From NCBI RefSeq assembly GCF_000017245.1, contig NC_009655.1, positions 434,001 to 498,000 of the forward strand: a stretch of 64,000 nucleotides of DNA. Direction: 5' to 3'. Position numbers and translations under genes: made by a program. The notes beneath the pieces are model-generated. The model did not search any database. It saw only the letters and a program-made list of their open reading frames with translations, and had not been told where the DNA came from. Source of the DNA: Actinobacillus succinogenes 130Z. GTDB taxonomy: Bacteria > Pseudomonadota > Gammaproteobacteria > Enterobacterales > Pasteurellaceae. Below, in pieces: positions 17,230 to 25,514 of the stretch (the stretch's first letter is position 1; every line of letters begins with the position of its first letter).

Positions 17230-18816
17230 TTACTTAACCCTGTAAGAAACGGTTTGCATACCTTTAATTTCATCGCCAAAGACTTCTTTTAGCTTCGCGG
17301 AGAGTTCCGCCATATCTTTGACATTGATCGGGTTAAACGGTTCGCCTAATGTCTGGCTTAAACGCGATGCTAAAGACGAATAGGAGGCGATACACATTAC
17401 CGATTCGTTTCCGGCACTGCTTAAATCCAAAGAATAAGCATTAGTGCTCGGTAGATTCAGCGTTTTCTCCGCCGAGAGATTTTCTTCCGCTTCTAACGGA
17501 TTCGGATAAATCTGCGCAATACTGTTACTTGCATCCTGGTAAAAACAGCTTACATGCGAACCTTCTTTGTCGGCGTTAATGGCAAGAGACAGTTTGTCGC
17601 CGACCCGATATTGGGATTTATCCGACGACATATTCAAGCTAATAGGATCTCCTTTGTCCGTGTAAAAATACGGATAACCGTTGCGCGGTTCGTTCGAACC
17701 GTCTTCATCTTTTTTACCTGAAGGCTGTAAACCGGCTTTTCTGATATTACCGCTGCCGTCAACCCGCGTGTAATTTTTCATTATCCGTTCATAGCTTTCG
17801 AAGTTAATTACGCCGGACGGTGTGGCATTATTATCTTTTTGGAATAAGGTTAACGCTTCTTTAAATGCCGTCGTCGGTTTGCCGTCTACGCGACCGTTGT
17901 AATAACCGAGGTTACGCAATCCAGTTTGGAATAATTTCACTTTTTCCGTTTCACCCATGCCTTCAAACCAATCCAATAACTGACGTTGGAATTCCGGATG
18001 AGACTGATCCAAAGACAAACATTGCCAATACGGCACCTGCGCATATTTACCCACCAGCTCGATCATTCCTAAGTCCGTGAGAGTACGTACCGCCGAACCG
18101 ACCCCTTGCGATAAATTACGTTCGAAAGAGAATTGAATACCCACTTTACGGATCTTCGCACCGGAATCTAAACCGAAACCTTTGTTGGCGGCGACGATTT
18201 CATTGGCCGAATCAATGCCCGGATATAAAGTTCGGGTGAGGAAATCCCCTATGTGTAACTCCATGCCCAGGGCGGTGGTAATTAAATCGCCGGAAATACC
18301 GAGTTCTACATCGTCACTCACCGAAATACCCGCACTGTCGGATTTTTTCAGAACATTCTGATCTACATAAGAAACAGCACCAGAAATATAAATTTGCGGC
18401 GCCGGAATCTGCATACTGCCGGTCGGTAAAAGCAGGCTTGATAAGGTTTGTACCGTATCCTGTTTCATCGGATTGATTTCAAAATCCACCACTCTGAATG
18501 CTCCGCTGGTACGGGACATTTGTGAAAGTGCGGTCACAATCATGTCGTTTGCGGCGACTAACGCTTTGCCGGACGGATCGTTGATGGTTTTTATGGCGAC
18601 AACTGTTTGCCCCGCATTGCTTTGTAATAATAAATTATCCATACAGTTTAAGCTGTCGCTGAAACTGGTCATGGCTCTGACCGGCTCCGACACCGGACGG
18701 GTATGGGTGGTAGTGGATTCGATATAAGGCCTGTCGCCGTGTAATTGCGTACCCGTCGAACAACCGGCTAAAACCGACGCGGCAACATATGAAAGAAACA
18801 CATGATGGATTTTCAC
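17230..18816 (-). CDS. CsgG/HfaB-like outer-membrane secretion lipoprotein with PG-binding and DUF4384 domains
   Basis: A 528-residue lipoprotein: signal peptide with lipobox LAGC, lipidated at C19. Residues about 45-265 look like a CsgG/HfaB domain (SGAFRVVDFEINPM, PQIYISGAVSYVDQNVL, VGIQFSFERN). Residues about 295-347 are a peptidoglycan-binding-1-like helical domain (LGYYNGRVDGKPTTAFKEAL). Residues about 385-482 fit DUF4384 (LSLAINADKEGSHVSCFYQD). CsgG forms the outer-membrane pore for curli subunits, so this is the probable export channel for the small repeat proteins encoded just upstream. No csgA/B/E/F homologue is recognisable. The identity of the CsgG domain is from pattern memory. 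Confidence 0.75.
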   Translation of the reverse strand: MKIHHVFLSYVAASVLAGCSTGTQLHGDRPYIESTTTHTRPVSEPVRAMTSFSDSLNCMDNLLLQSNAGQTVVAIKTINDPSGKALVAANDMIVTALSQMSRTSGAFRVVDFEINPMKQDTVQTLSSLLLPTGSMQIPAPQIYISGAVSYVDQNVLKKSDSAGISVSDDVELGISGDLITTALGMELHIGDFLTRTLYPGIDSANEIVAANKGFGLDSGAKIRKVGIQFSFERNLSQGVGSAVRTLTDLGMIELVGKYAQVPYWQCLSLDQSHPEFQRQLLDWFEGMGETEKVKLFQTGLRNLGYYNGRVDGKPTTAFKEALTLFQKDNNATPSGVINFESYERIMKNYTRVDGSGNIRKAGLQPSGKKDEDGSNEPRNGYPYFYTDKGDPISLNMSSDKSQYRVGDKLSLAINADKEGSHVSCFYQDASNSIAQIYPNPLEAEENLSAEKTLNLPSTNAYSLDLSSAGNESVMCIASYSSLASRLSQTLGEPFNPINVKDMAELSAKLKEVFGDEIKGMQTVSYRVK

Positions 18817-18876
18817 AGAATGATTCCCTTAAGTAAAAATTAAAAAATGATAAAATAATATCTTTATTGGAGAAGG

Positions 18877-19251
18877 TTATTTACAAAGACTGACAACATC
18901 GCCTTTGATAATTACGATATTATCGGAATTTTTGCTTGGTCCGTATTTACCGGAACTTACGCCGCTTGTCGCCGTTGTCGTACCGATATTCGTCACACAA
19001 CTTTTGGAGCCGATACCGCTTACCGAACTGCCTTCCGTGGTTCTTTCCGTCACTTCTTCGGCATCATAGCCCGATTTTCCCATTTTCGCCCAGTTCTGAG
19101 CCTGTACGGAATGGACTTTTGCTTTATCTAAGGGGGACATCCCTTGTCTTGGTACGAGCTCCTGAGACTGGGGGGACGCAGAAAAAACTGAAGTCGAAAA
19201 TACGAATAAGCAGGCTGTAACACAAATATAAAAAGATTTATTCATTTTCAT
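18877..19251 (-). CDS. Small exported protein with two C-terminal cysteines, unknown function
   Basis: A 124-residue protein with a signal peptide (about residues 1-24, cleavage near VFSA). The mature part is Ser/Gly/Thr-rich and has C85 (GSKSCVTNIGTT) and C123 (VVSLCK), possibly one disulfide. The start is the ATG at 19251 after GGGAG. It lies between the repeat-protein genes and the CsgG-like gene on the same strand, with 60-71 base gaps. I do not recognise the family; its composition and location suggest a fibre subunit or chaperone. Confidence 0.6.
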   Translation of the reverse strand: MKMNKSFYICVTACLFVFSTSVFSASPQSQELVPRQGMSPLDKAKVHSVQAQNWAKMGKSGYDAEEVTERTTEGSSVSGIGSKSCVTNIGTTTATSGVSSGKYGPSKNSDNIVIIKGDVVSLCK

Positions 19252-19322
19252 GGCAATCTCCCATCTAAATGAAGAAAACTCCGGGAGCAATCAATTGGCT
19301 CCCGAGGTTAAACGAAGAATAA

Positions 19323-19736
19323 TTAATAATCTTCGCTACTGTTAGATGACAGATTTTGTATGGCATCACCGTCCGTACTCATATTTATTGCAGCACCTGT
19401 AATATTTACAGATTGTTTGTTATTACCATCAATTTGTACTTTACCATGGTTAGATGCTAAGTTCTGAGTCGCTTTGCCACTTCCCATACCCATATTCATT
19501 GCTACCCCAGTAACCGTTGCAGATTGATCATTATTCCCCTTAATAGTCACTTTACCTTGATTGGATGCCACATTTTGAACCGCTTTACCACTACCCATAG
19601 CCATATTTATAGCGCCGCCTTTTAACTCTGCAGTCTGTTTATTATCACCTTTAATTGTAACCTTGGCATTGGCTGTTGCTACAGAAAATGTAGCGATAAG
19701 TCCTGCTGTAAGCACTGTTTTCATTAAGTTTTTCAT
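19323..19736 (-). CDS. Exported protein of three 37-residue repeats, putative fibre subunit
   Basis: A 137-residue protein: signal peptide to about A24, then three tandem 37-residue units starting at K25, K62 and K99. Each unit reads KVTIKG-(D/N)N-x-Q, then a short strand, G-x-A-(I/M)NM, G-x-G-KA, QN(V/L)ASN-x-G. The pattern of alternating residues with Gly/Asn turns fits a beta-solenoid or amyloid-like fold. The same layout is seen in the next gene upstream (35-residue units). It is not a clear curlin by sequence. Base composition is somewhat more AT-rich than its neighbours. Confidence 0.7.
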   Translation of the reverse strand: MKNLMKTVLTAGLIATFSVATANAKVTIKGDNKQTAELKGGAINMAMGSGKAVQNVASNQGKVTIKGNNDQSATVTGVAMNMGMGSGKATQNLASNHGKVQIDGNNKQSVNITGAAINMSTDGDAIQNLSSNSSEDY

Positions 19737-19806
19737 AAAAACCCCTTATTTGAATAAAATTCAAAAGAATAATTTTACATAAGATAATTCTTGCAAAAAA
19801 TCGGTA

Positions 19807-20169
19807 TTAATCTTTCACGACCGAACCGATATTCACTTCGGATTCACCGCCGCCGGAGGCTGAATTAACAATGGTACCGACCGATACAACCTGATTATTA
19901 CTGCCGGCATAATTCACCGAAGAACCTAAGTTAATCGCGGCTTTCCCGCCACCCGAAGCGGTGTTGATAAGCGAACCGTTAACGACTACCGTTTGCGAAT
20001 TGTTCGAACCGACAACCCGGCCTACGTTAGAACCGACGTTAATAGACGCCTTTCCTGCAGAATCAGACTTGTTAATAACGCTTCCCGATATCGTGACATT
20101 CTGCGTATTGGCAGAAACCGCGGTCATGGCAACGGACAGCGTTATCAGAGCAATCAATTGTCTAATCAT
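19807..20169 (-). CDS. Exported protein of three 35-residue repeats, putative fibre subunit, first gene of locus
   Basis: A 120-residue protein: signal peptide to A20 (AVSA), then units at residues 21-55, 56-90 and 91-120. The unit pattern is Q-x-V-x-(V/I)-x-G-x-(I/V)-(I/V)N, x-A-x-GGGKA, x-IN-(V/L)-GS-x-V. The protein is nearly pure Ser, Gly, Asn and Val, with no Cys or Trp. A strong ribosome-binding site (AGGAGGAT) suggests high expression. Upstream on the minus strand TATAGT (plus 20204-20209) may be the -10 box of the whole locus. Structural and positional similarity to holdfast and curli subunits is inference. Confidence 0.7.
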   Translation of the reverse strand: MIRQLIALITLSVAMTAVSANTQNVTISGSVINKSDSAGKASINVGSNVGRVVGSNNSQTVVVNGSLINTASGGGKAAINLGSSVNYAGSNNQVVSVGTIVNSASGGGESEVNIGSVVKD

Positions 20170-20488
20170 GGCATCCTCCTTTTATATGATGCTTTTTCAG
20201 CCTACTATAGAGATTTTCTAAGATCAAACGGCGAAAACCGAAAATAAGCTGTAACTAAAAGTTATGTTAACTTTTCTCTTAATGTATTTATAAGTATATC
20301 AATAGTTTAATGTTTATTATTTAGGCAGTGCAAAGATTTGTAAAAGTCTGTAAGACTTGATTTTCATGGTTAAATCCTCAGGGTTTTTTAGTGAAAAAAG
20401 TATATTTTTGATAAAAATTTTCCTGCCTGAATAAATCAAAATCTATTACAATACTTACTGGGTTTAATACACAAAAAAGGACAGCATT
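20170..20488. other. AT-rich divergent intergenic region between the fibre locus and hldD
   Basis: 319 bases, visibly more AT-rich than the genes. It must hold the promoters of both directions. I see a minus-strand TATAGT at 20204-20209 and a small hairpin AAGTCT-GTA-AGACTT near 20344, but no ORF, uptake signal or recognised operator. Confidence 0.5.
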
Positions 20489-21415
20489 ATGATTATCGTG
20501 ACAGGCGGCGCAGGTTTTATCGGTAGTAATATCGTTAAATCATTAAATGATTTAGGCCGCAAAGATATTTTAGTGGTGGATAATCTGAAAGACGGTACTA
20601 AATTTATCAACTTAGTGGATTTAGACATTGCGGATTACTGCGATAAAGAAGATTTCATCGCACAAATTATCGCCGGTGATGATTTCGGCGATATCGATGC
20701 CGTATTCCACGAGGGGGCCTGTTCCGCCACCACCGAATGGGACGGCAAATACATCATGCACAACAATTATGAATATTCCAAAGAATTGTTGCATTACTGT
20801 TTAGATCGCGAAATTCCGTTTTTCTATGCTTCAAGTGCGGCTACTTACGGCGATAAAACGGAATTTGTGGAAGAGCGTCAATTTGAAGGTCCGTTGAACG
20901 TATACGGTTATTCCAAATTCTTATTCGATCAATATGTACGCGAAATTTTACCGAACGCTTCCTCGCCGGTTTGCGGATTCAAATATTTCAATGTTTACGG
21001 ACCGCGTGAACAACACAAAGGCAGTATGTCCAGCGTGGCATTCCATCTGAACAATCAAATTCTGAAAGGCGAAAATCCGAAATTATTTGCCGGTAGCGAG
21101 CATTTCCTGCGGGATTTTGTTTATGTCGGCGACGTCGCCGCCGTCAATATCTGGGCGTGGCAAAATAAAATTTCCGGTATTTTCAACTGCGGTACAGGTC
21201 ATGCCGAAAGTTTTAAAGCCGTTGCGGAAGCGGTGATTAAACACCATGGTAAGGGTGCGATTGAAACTATTCCGTTCCCGGATCACCTAAAATCCCGTTA
21301 TCAGGAATACACGCAGGCGGATCTCACCAAATTGCGCGCCGCCGGCTGTAATTTAAAATTCAAATCCGTTGCCGAAGGGGTGGCGGAGTATATGGCGTGG
21401 TTAAACCGTAAATGA
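20489..21415 (+). CDS. hldD: ADP-L-glycero-D-manno-heptose 6-epimerase HldD
   Basis: Last step of ADP-heptose synthesis for the lipopolysaccharide inner core. The 308-residue protein starts with the NADP-binding motif VTGGAGFIGSN and has the short-chain-dehydrogenase catalytic YGYSK pair (YGYSKFLFDQYV). EGACSATTEWDGKY and NVYGPREQHKGSMSS are HldD-specific. It is preceded by AAGGACAGC. mioC follows after 34 bases and may be co-transcribed. Confidence 0.96.
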   Translation: MIIVTGGAGFIGSNIVKSLNDLGRKDILVVDNLKDGTKFINLVDLDIADYCDKEDFIAQIIAGDDFGDIDAVFHEGACSATTEWDGKYIMHNNYEYSKELLHYCLDREIPFFYASSAATYGDKTEFVEERQFEGPLNVYGYSKFLFDQYVREILPNASSPVCGFKYFNVYGPREQHKGSMSSVAFHLNNQILKGENPKLFAGSEHFLRDFVYVGDVAAVNIWAWQNKISGIFNCGTGHAESFKAVAEAVIKHHGKGAIETIPFPDHLKSRYQEYTQADLTKLRAAGCNLKFKSVAEGVAEYMAWLNRK

Positions 21416-21449
21416 CCAATCCTCCGAATATGAAATATAAGGCTTTGAA

Positions 21450-21893
21450 ATGTCAGAAGAAATTTCAATTATTACCGGGTCGACTTTAGGTGCCGCCGAA
21501 TATGTGGGCGATCACTTAGGCGATCTATTACAACAAAAAGGGTTTGACGTCACCGTACAAAATGCCGCGACTTTAGACGACGTTATTGAGGATAAAATCT
21601 GGCTGGTGGTCACTTCAACCCATGGTGCCGGCGATTTGCCGGATAACCTCAAGCCGCTGATGAACCGAATCGCCGAAGAAAAAACCGATTTGTCGGCGCT
21701 TCGCTTTGCGGTGGCGGGGTTGGGGAATTCCGATTACGACACTTTCTGTTTGGCGGTGGATAAAGTGGAAAATCTGCTGCTCGGTCAAGGTGCGACCCGG
21801 CTTTGCGATTCCCTGCGGATTGACGTATTAACGCAGGCGGATCACGAACAAGCCGCGGAAAACTGGTTGCCGAATTTTATCGACGCTTTATAA
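21450..21893 (+). CDS. mioC: Flavodoxin-like protein MioC
   Basis: FMN-binding electron carrier of about 147 residues; in E. coli MioC supports biotin synthase. The phosphate-binding loop is TGSTLGAAEYV and the later flavin loops are TSTHGAGDLPDN and VAGLGNSDYDTFC. It is not next to oriC or asnC here, unlike E. coli. A perfect inverted uptake-signal pair ends the unit. Confidence 0.93.
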   Translation: MSEEISIITGSTLGAAEYVGDHLGDLLQQKGFDVTVQNAATLDDVIEDKIWLVVTSTHGAGDLPDNLKPLMNRIAEEKTDLSALRFAVAGLGNSDYDTFCLAVDKVENLLLGQGATRLCDSLRIDVLTQADHEQAAENWLPNFIDAL

Positions 21894-21911
21894 ATTCATT
21901 TAAATCAAAGC

Positions 21912-21942
21912 AAAAGTGCGGTCAAATTGACCGCACTTTTTT
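21912..21942. terminator. Inverted uptake-signal terminator shared by mioC and the alcohol dehydrogenase gene
   Basis: AAAAGTGCGGTCAA and TTGACCGCACTTTT are perfect 14-bp complements separated by a single A, with T-runs on both strands. The genes on either side converge on it. Confidence 0.8.
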
Positions 21943-21975
21943 CTTATCCGTTTAACAGGTATATGTTTTGACGAA

Positions 21976-23133
21976 TTAATCGCCGTCATAAGCCCGTTGG
22001 AAAATTTCGATGACTTGCTGTTTGGTGGCTTTGCGCGGATTGGTGAGCATACACACGTCTTTCATCGCATTTTCCGCCATCACGTCGAAATCTTCCGGTT
22101 TCACGCCGAGCAGTTGCAGATTTGCCGGGATTCCCACTTGTTTGCTTAAACGGCGAATCGCGCCAATGGCTTTCAGTGCCGCATCGTCCGTGCATAAACC
22201 GTCGATATTTTCACCCATAGCTTTGGCGATGTCGCGGAAACGGTTGAGATTACCGATGAGGTTGAATTCTTCCACATAAGGCAACAGAATCGCGTTACAC
22301 ACACCGTGCGGCAGGTTGTAGAAACCGCCCAGTTGGTGTGCCATCGCATGAACATAGCCGAGAGAGGCATTATTGAAAGCGATACCTGCCAAATATTGCG
22401 CATATGCCATTTTATCGCGGGCTTTCATATAGTCGCCGTTCGCTACCGCTTTCGGCAGGTATTGCTGAATCATGGTGATCGCCATCAGCGCTGCGGCATC
22501 CGTGAGCGGGTTGGCGGCAGTGGATACGTAGGCTTCGATTGCGTGCGTCAGGGCGTCCATACCGGTTGCTGCGGTCAGGCTTGGCGGCATGCCTTTCATC
22601 AACAATGGATCGTTCACCGCGATTTGCGGAGTGATGCGCCAGTCTACAATCGCCATTTTCACTTTCCGCGCCGTGTCGGTAATAATACAGAACCGGGTGA
22701 TTTCAGACGCCGTTCCCGCCGTGGTGTTGACCGCCATCAGCGGTACCATCGCATTGTGGGAACGATCGACGCCTTCGTAATCCTGAATGCGTCCGCCGTT
22801 ACTGGCGATTAAACCGATACCTTTGGCACAGTCGTGGGAGGAACCACCGCCCAAAGAAATGATGGAATCGCAACCGTGTTCGTTATAAAACACAATACCC
22901 TCTTCTACGTTTTTGTCTGTCGGATTCGGTTCGGCACCGCCGAAAATCACCGGTTTTAAACCTGCGTTACTTAATACGGCGGCTAATTGATCCGCCATAC
23001 CGTTTTTGGCGAGGAAAGCATCGGTAACAATCAGAGGATTGTTGCCGCCTAAACTTTTCATTAATGTGCCGACTTCTTCAACTGCATTTTCGCCGAATAC
23101 ATTTCTGGTTGGTAAAAAATAATATGTTGACAT
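21976..23133 (-). CDS. Iron-dependent (group III) alcohol dehydrogenase, DhaT/YiaY-like
   Basis: NAD-dependent, Fe2+-containing dehydrogenase of 385 residues. The nucleotide site is SLGGGSSHDCAKG and the metal-binding residues are in ATGMDALTHAIEAYV and GYVHAMAHQLGGFYNLPHG. The sequence is closest, from memory, to 1,3-propanediol dehydrogenase (DhaT) and YiaY, so propanediol, ethanol or lactaldehyde are possible substrates. The start chosen is the ATG at 23133 behind GGAGG; the longer frame from 23175 lacks support. A palindrome upstream (23243) suggests a dedicated regulator not encoded beside it. Confidence 0.88.
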   Translation of the reverse strand: MSTYYFLPTRNVFGENAVEEVGTLMKSLGGNNPLIVTDAFLAKNGMADQLAAVLSNAGLKPVIFGGAEPNPTDKNVEEGIVFYNEHGCDSIISLGGGSSHDCAKGIGLIASNGGRIQDYEGVDRSHNAMVPLMAVNTTAGTASEITRFCIITDTARKVKMAIVDWRITPQIAVNDPLLMKGMPPSLTAATGMDALTHAIEAYVSTAANPLTDAAALMAITMIQQYLPKAVANGDYMKARDKMAYAQYLAGIAFNNASLGYVHAMAHQLGGFYNLPHGVCNAILLPYVEEFNLIGNLNRFRDIAKAMGENIDGLCTDDAALKAIGAIRRLSKQVGIPANLQLLGVKPEDFDVMAENAMKDVCMLTNPRKATKQQVIEIFQRAYDGD

Positions 23134-23508
23134 AATCACTACCTCCACAAGAAACTGATAAATCAAATTCGTCATTGGTTATCAAATCAGCAATTTCTGA
23201 TTGATATTTGTACTATACGCCCCGATTGTAAATGCCGTAAAGTGTAAATTTACATTTACGCAACATTTTTGTAATAAATGTGATGAGCTTCAAATTTTTG
23301 AAAAAAACTTGGCGAAATTTGACCGCACTTTATTTTTAACCGCCTAAGCGTCGGATTATGTGATTAACGATAATATCGGCGGGTTATCAATTAACCATTT
23401 TCCGCTCGGTTAAAAAAGTTTTAATCCGACACGGAAAATCTCTATTATAAGGGGGTTACGGTATCCGATATGTCGGAATTGTTATTTATGCAAGCTAAAA
23501 AGGAACTT
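23134..23508. promoter_or_regulatory. Regulatory region of the alcohol dehydrogenase gene with TGTAAATTTACA palindrome
   Basis: A perfect 12-bp palindrome TGTAAATTTACA lies at 23243-23254, with further TGTAAAT-like half sites (near 23227) and GTAATAAATGTGATG to the right. A minus-strand TATAGT at about 23212-23217 is a candidate -10 box, which places the palindrome just upstream of the -35 position. The rest of the gap holds one uptake signal (about 23321) and nothing recognised. Confidence 0.5.
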
Positions 23509-24027
23509 ATGATGGACATTAAAAAAATCACGCCTTATCAATTACAGGAAAAACTTGCGCGGGGCGCATTGCTTATCGATATTCGTAATGCGGACGAACA
23601 TTGTCGCGAATATATCGAACAATCACGGTGCCACCCTCTGGACAGCCTGAAACAAGACATTGAAACCGATGCGCCCTGTGTGGTGTTTCATTGCCAGTCG
23701 GGTATGCGTACCCAGGCGAATATTGAACGGTTAACCAAAATAACGAAACATGTCGGCGAAGTGTATATTTTAGACGGCGGATTAGCGGCATGGAAAAAAG
23801 CGGGCCTTGCGACTGTGATAGATAAAGCGCAACCTTTGCCGTTAATGCGTCAAGTGCAAATTGCAGCGGGCAGTTTGGTATTGTTGGGCGTGCTGTTGGG
23901 TTATGGGGTGTCGCCTTGGGGATTTTTGCTAAGCGGATTGGTCGGAGCAGGGTTGGTTTTCGCCGGTATATCGGGTTTTTGCGGAATGGCGGTGTTGTTG
24001 GCAAAATGTCCGTGGAATAAACGATGA
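23509..24027 (+). CDS. Rhodanese-domain protein with C-terminal DUF2892 membrane region
   Basis: A 172-residue protein. Residues about 5-95 are a rhodanese domain with active-site loop CQSGMRT, the sulfur-carrying cysteine present. The C-terminal 60 residues contain two hydrophobic helices (VQIAAGSLVLLGVLLGYGV and the segment after it) ending GFCGMAVLLAKCPWNKR, the DUF2892 pattern. The start is the first ATG of ATGATG at 23509 after AAGGAA. Probable membrane-bound sulfurtransferase; substrate unknown. Confidence 0.85.
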   Translation: MMDIKKITPYQLQEKLARGALLIDIRNADEHCREYIEQSRCHPLDSLKQDIETDAPCVVFHCQSGMRTQANIERLTKITKHVGEVYILDGGLAAWKKAGLATVIDKAQPLPLMRQVQIAAGSLVLLGVLLGYGVSPWGFLLSGLVGAGLVFAGISGFCGMAVLLAKCPWNKR

Positions 24028-24159
24028 TTAGTTTATCAATATTTCATGTAAATACAGCTTGCCTCTGTTGGATGATTTTTGTACAATTAGCACCGTTTTT
24101 GCTGGGAGTGGTCGGAGGACTGGTCTCAGTTTAGTTTTATGTTATTGAGATAATTTTTT

Positions 24160-25494
24160 ATGACTCACTCCGTGCCTAATATCGGCTTCGTCAGCTTGGG
24201 CTGTCCGAAAAATTTAGTGGATTCCGAACGTATTCTGACCGAACTGCGCAGCGACGGTTACAACATTATCCCTACCTATGAAAATGCCGATTTAGTGATT
24301 GTTAATACCTGCGGGTTTATCGATTCCGCGGTACAGGAATCCCTTGAAGCCATCGGTGAAGCGTTGGAAGCCAACGGTAAAGTGCTGGTAACGGGGTGCT
24401 TGGGTGCGAAAGAAGACCGAATCCGCGAAGTTCACCCGAAAGTATTGGAGATTACCGGCCCGCACAGTTATGAAGCGGTAATGGAGCACGTGCACAAATA
24501 TGTGCCGAAGCCTGCGTACAATCCGTATATCAACGTGGTGCCGAGTCAAGGCGTAAAACTTACGCCGAAACATTATGCCTATTTGAAAATTTCCGAAGGT
24601 TGCGATCACAAATGTACCTTTTGCATTATTCCGTCATTGCGCGGTGATTTGGACAGCCGTCCGATTACGCAAATTCTGGATGAGGCCAAACGGTTGGCGG
24701 ATTCCGGCGTAAAAGAACTGTTAGTGGTGTCGCAGGATACCTCGGCATATTCCTTGGATCAAAGCAAAGAAACGCAGAATAAAACCGTTTTCTGGAACGG
24801 TATACCGATTAAGAATAATCTGATTACCTTATGCCAAATGTTGGGAACGCTGGGTGTATGGGTGCGTTTGCATTATGTTTATCCGTATCCGCATGTAGAC
24901 GATTTAATCCCGTTAATGGCGGCGGGCAAAATTTTGCCGTATTTGGATATTCCGCTGCAACACGCCAGCCCGAAAATTCTGAAAGCGATGAAACGCCCCG
25001 GCTCCGTAGAACGCGTACTGGAACGTATTAAAAACTGGCGTGAAATTTGTCCGGAATTGACTTTACGTTCAACTTTTATTGTCGGTTTCCCCGGTGAAAC
25101 CGAAGAAGATTTTCAGTTATTGCTTGATTTTTTAAAAGAAGCGCAGCTTGATCGCGTCGGTTGTTTTAAATTCAGTCCGGTGGACGGCGCAACGGCCACG
25201 GACATGCCCGACCAAGTGCCGGAAGAGGTGAAAGAAGAGCGTTTTCAGCGCTTCATGCAGTTACAACAGGAAATTTCTGCGGCGCGTCTGCAACAAAAAA
25301 TCGGGAAAACATGGAAAGTCATTGTGGATGAGATCGATGAAGAAGGCATTATCGGTCGCTCCATGGCGGACGCACCGGAAATCGACGGCGTGGTTTATGT
25401 AGATAATGTGGGCCAAAGTGCGGTCAGAATTGGTGACATTATTGATGTCCGAATTACCCGGGCAGACGAATATGATCTGTGGGGAACTTGTTAG
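24160..25494 (+). CDS. rimO: Ribosomal protein uS12 methylthiotransferase RimO
   Basis: Radical SAM enzyme that adds a beta-methylthio group to an aspartate of ribosomal protein S12. The N-terminal UPF0004 domain begins IGFVSLGCPKNLVDSE and has the cluster cysteines NTCGF and TGCLG; the radical SAM motif is CDHKCTFCIIP; a TRAM domain ends the 444-residue protein. The glycosyltransferase gene starts 20 bases after its stop, the same pairing as in Actinobacillus pleuropneumoniae. An uptake signal is translated in frame near 25415. Confidence 0.96.
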   Translation: MTHSVPNIGFVSLGCPKNLVDSERILTELRSDGYNIIPTYENADLVIVNTCGFIDSAVQESLEAIGEALEANGKVLVTGCLGAKEDRIREVHPKVLEITGPHSYEAVMEHVHKYVPKPAYNPYINVVPSQGVKLTPKHYAYLKISEGCDHKCTFCIIPSLRGDLDSRPITQILDEAKRLADSGVKELLVVSQDTSAYSLDQSKETQNKTVFWNGIPIKNNLITLCQMLGTLGVWVRLHYVYPYPHVDDLIPLMAAGKILPYLDIPLQHASPKILKAMKRPGSVERVLERIKNWREICPELTLRSTFIVGFPGETEEDFQLLLDFLKEAQLDRVGCFKFSPVDGATATDMPDQVPEEVKEERFQRFMQLQQEISAARLQQKIGKTWKVIVDEIDEEGIIGRSMADAPEIDGVVYVDNVGQSAVRIGDIIDVRITRADEYDLWGTC

Positions 25495-25514
25495 ATCAAA
25501 CTGAGGAAAATCTC

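Noticed and set aside
20344..20358. Small hairpin AAGTCT-GTA-AGACTT upstream of hldD
   Set aside because: Short AT-rich stem without a T-run on either strand; probably chance in AT-rich DNA.
22306..22812. 168-residue plus-strand frame inside the alcohol dehydrogenase gene
   Set aside because: It is antisense to a well-conserved enzyme and has composition of a shadow frame (rich in Arg, His and Cys).
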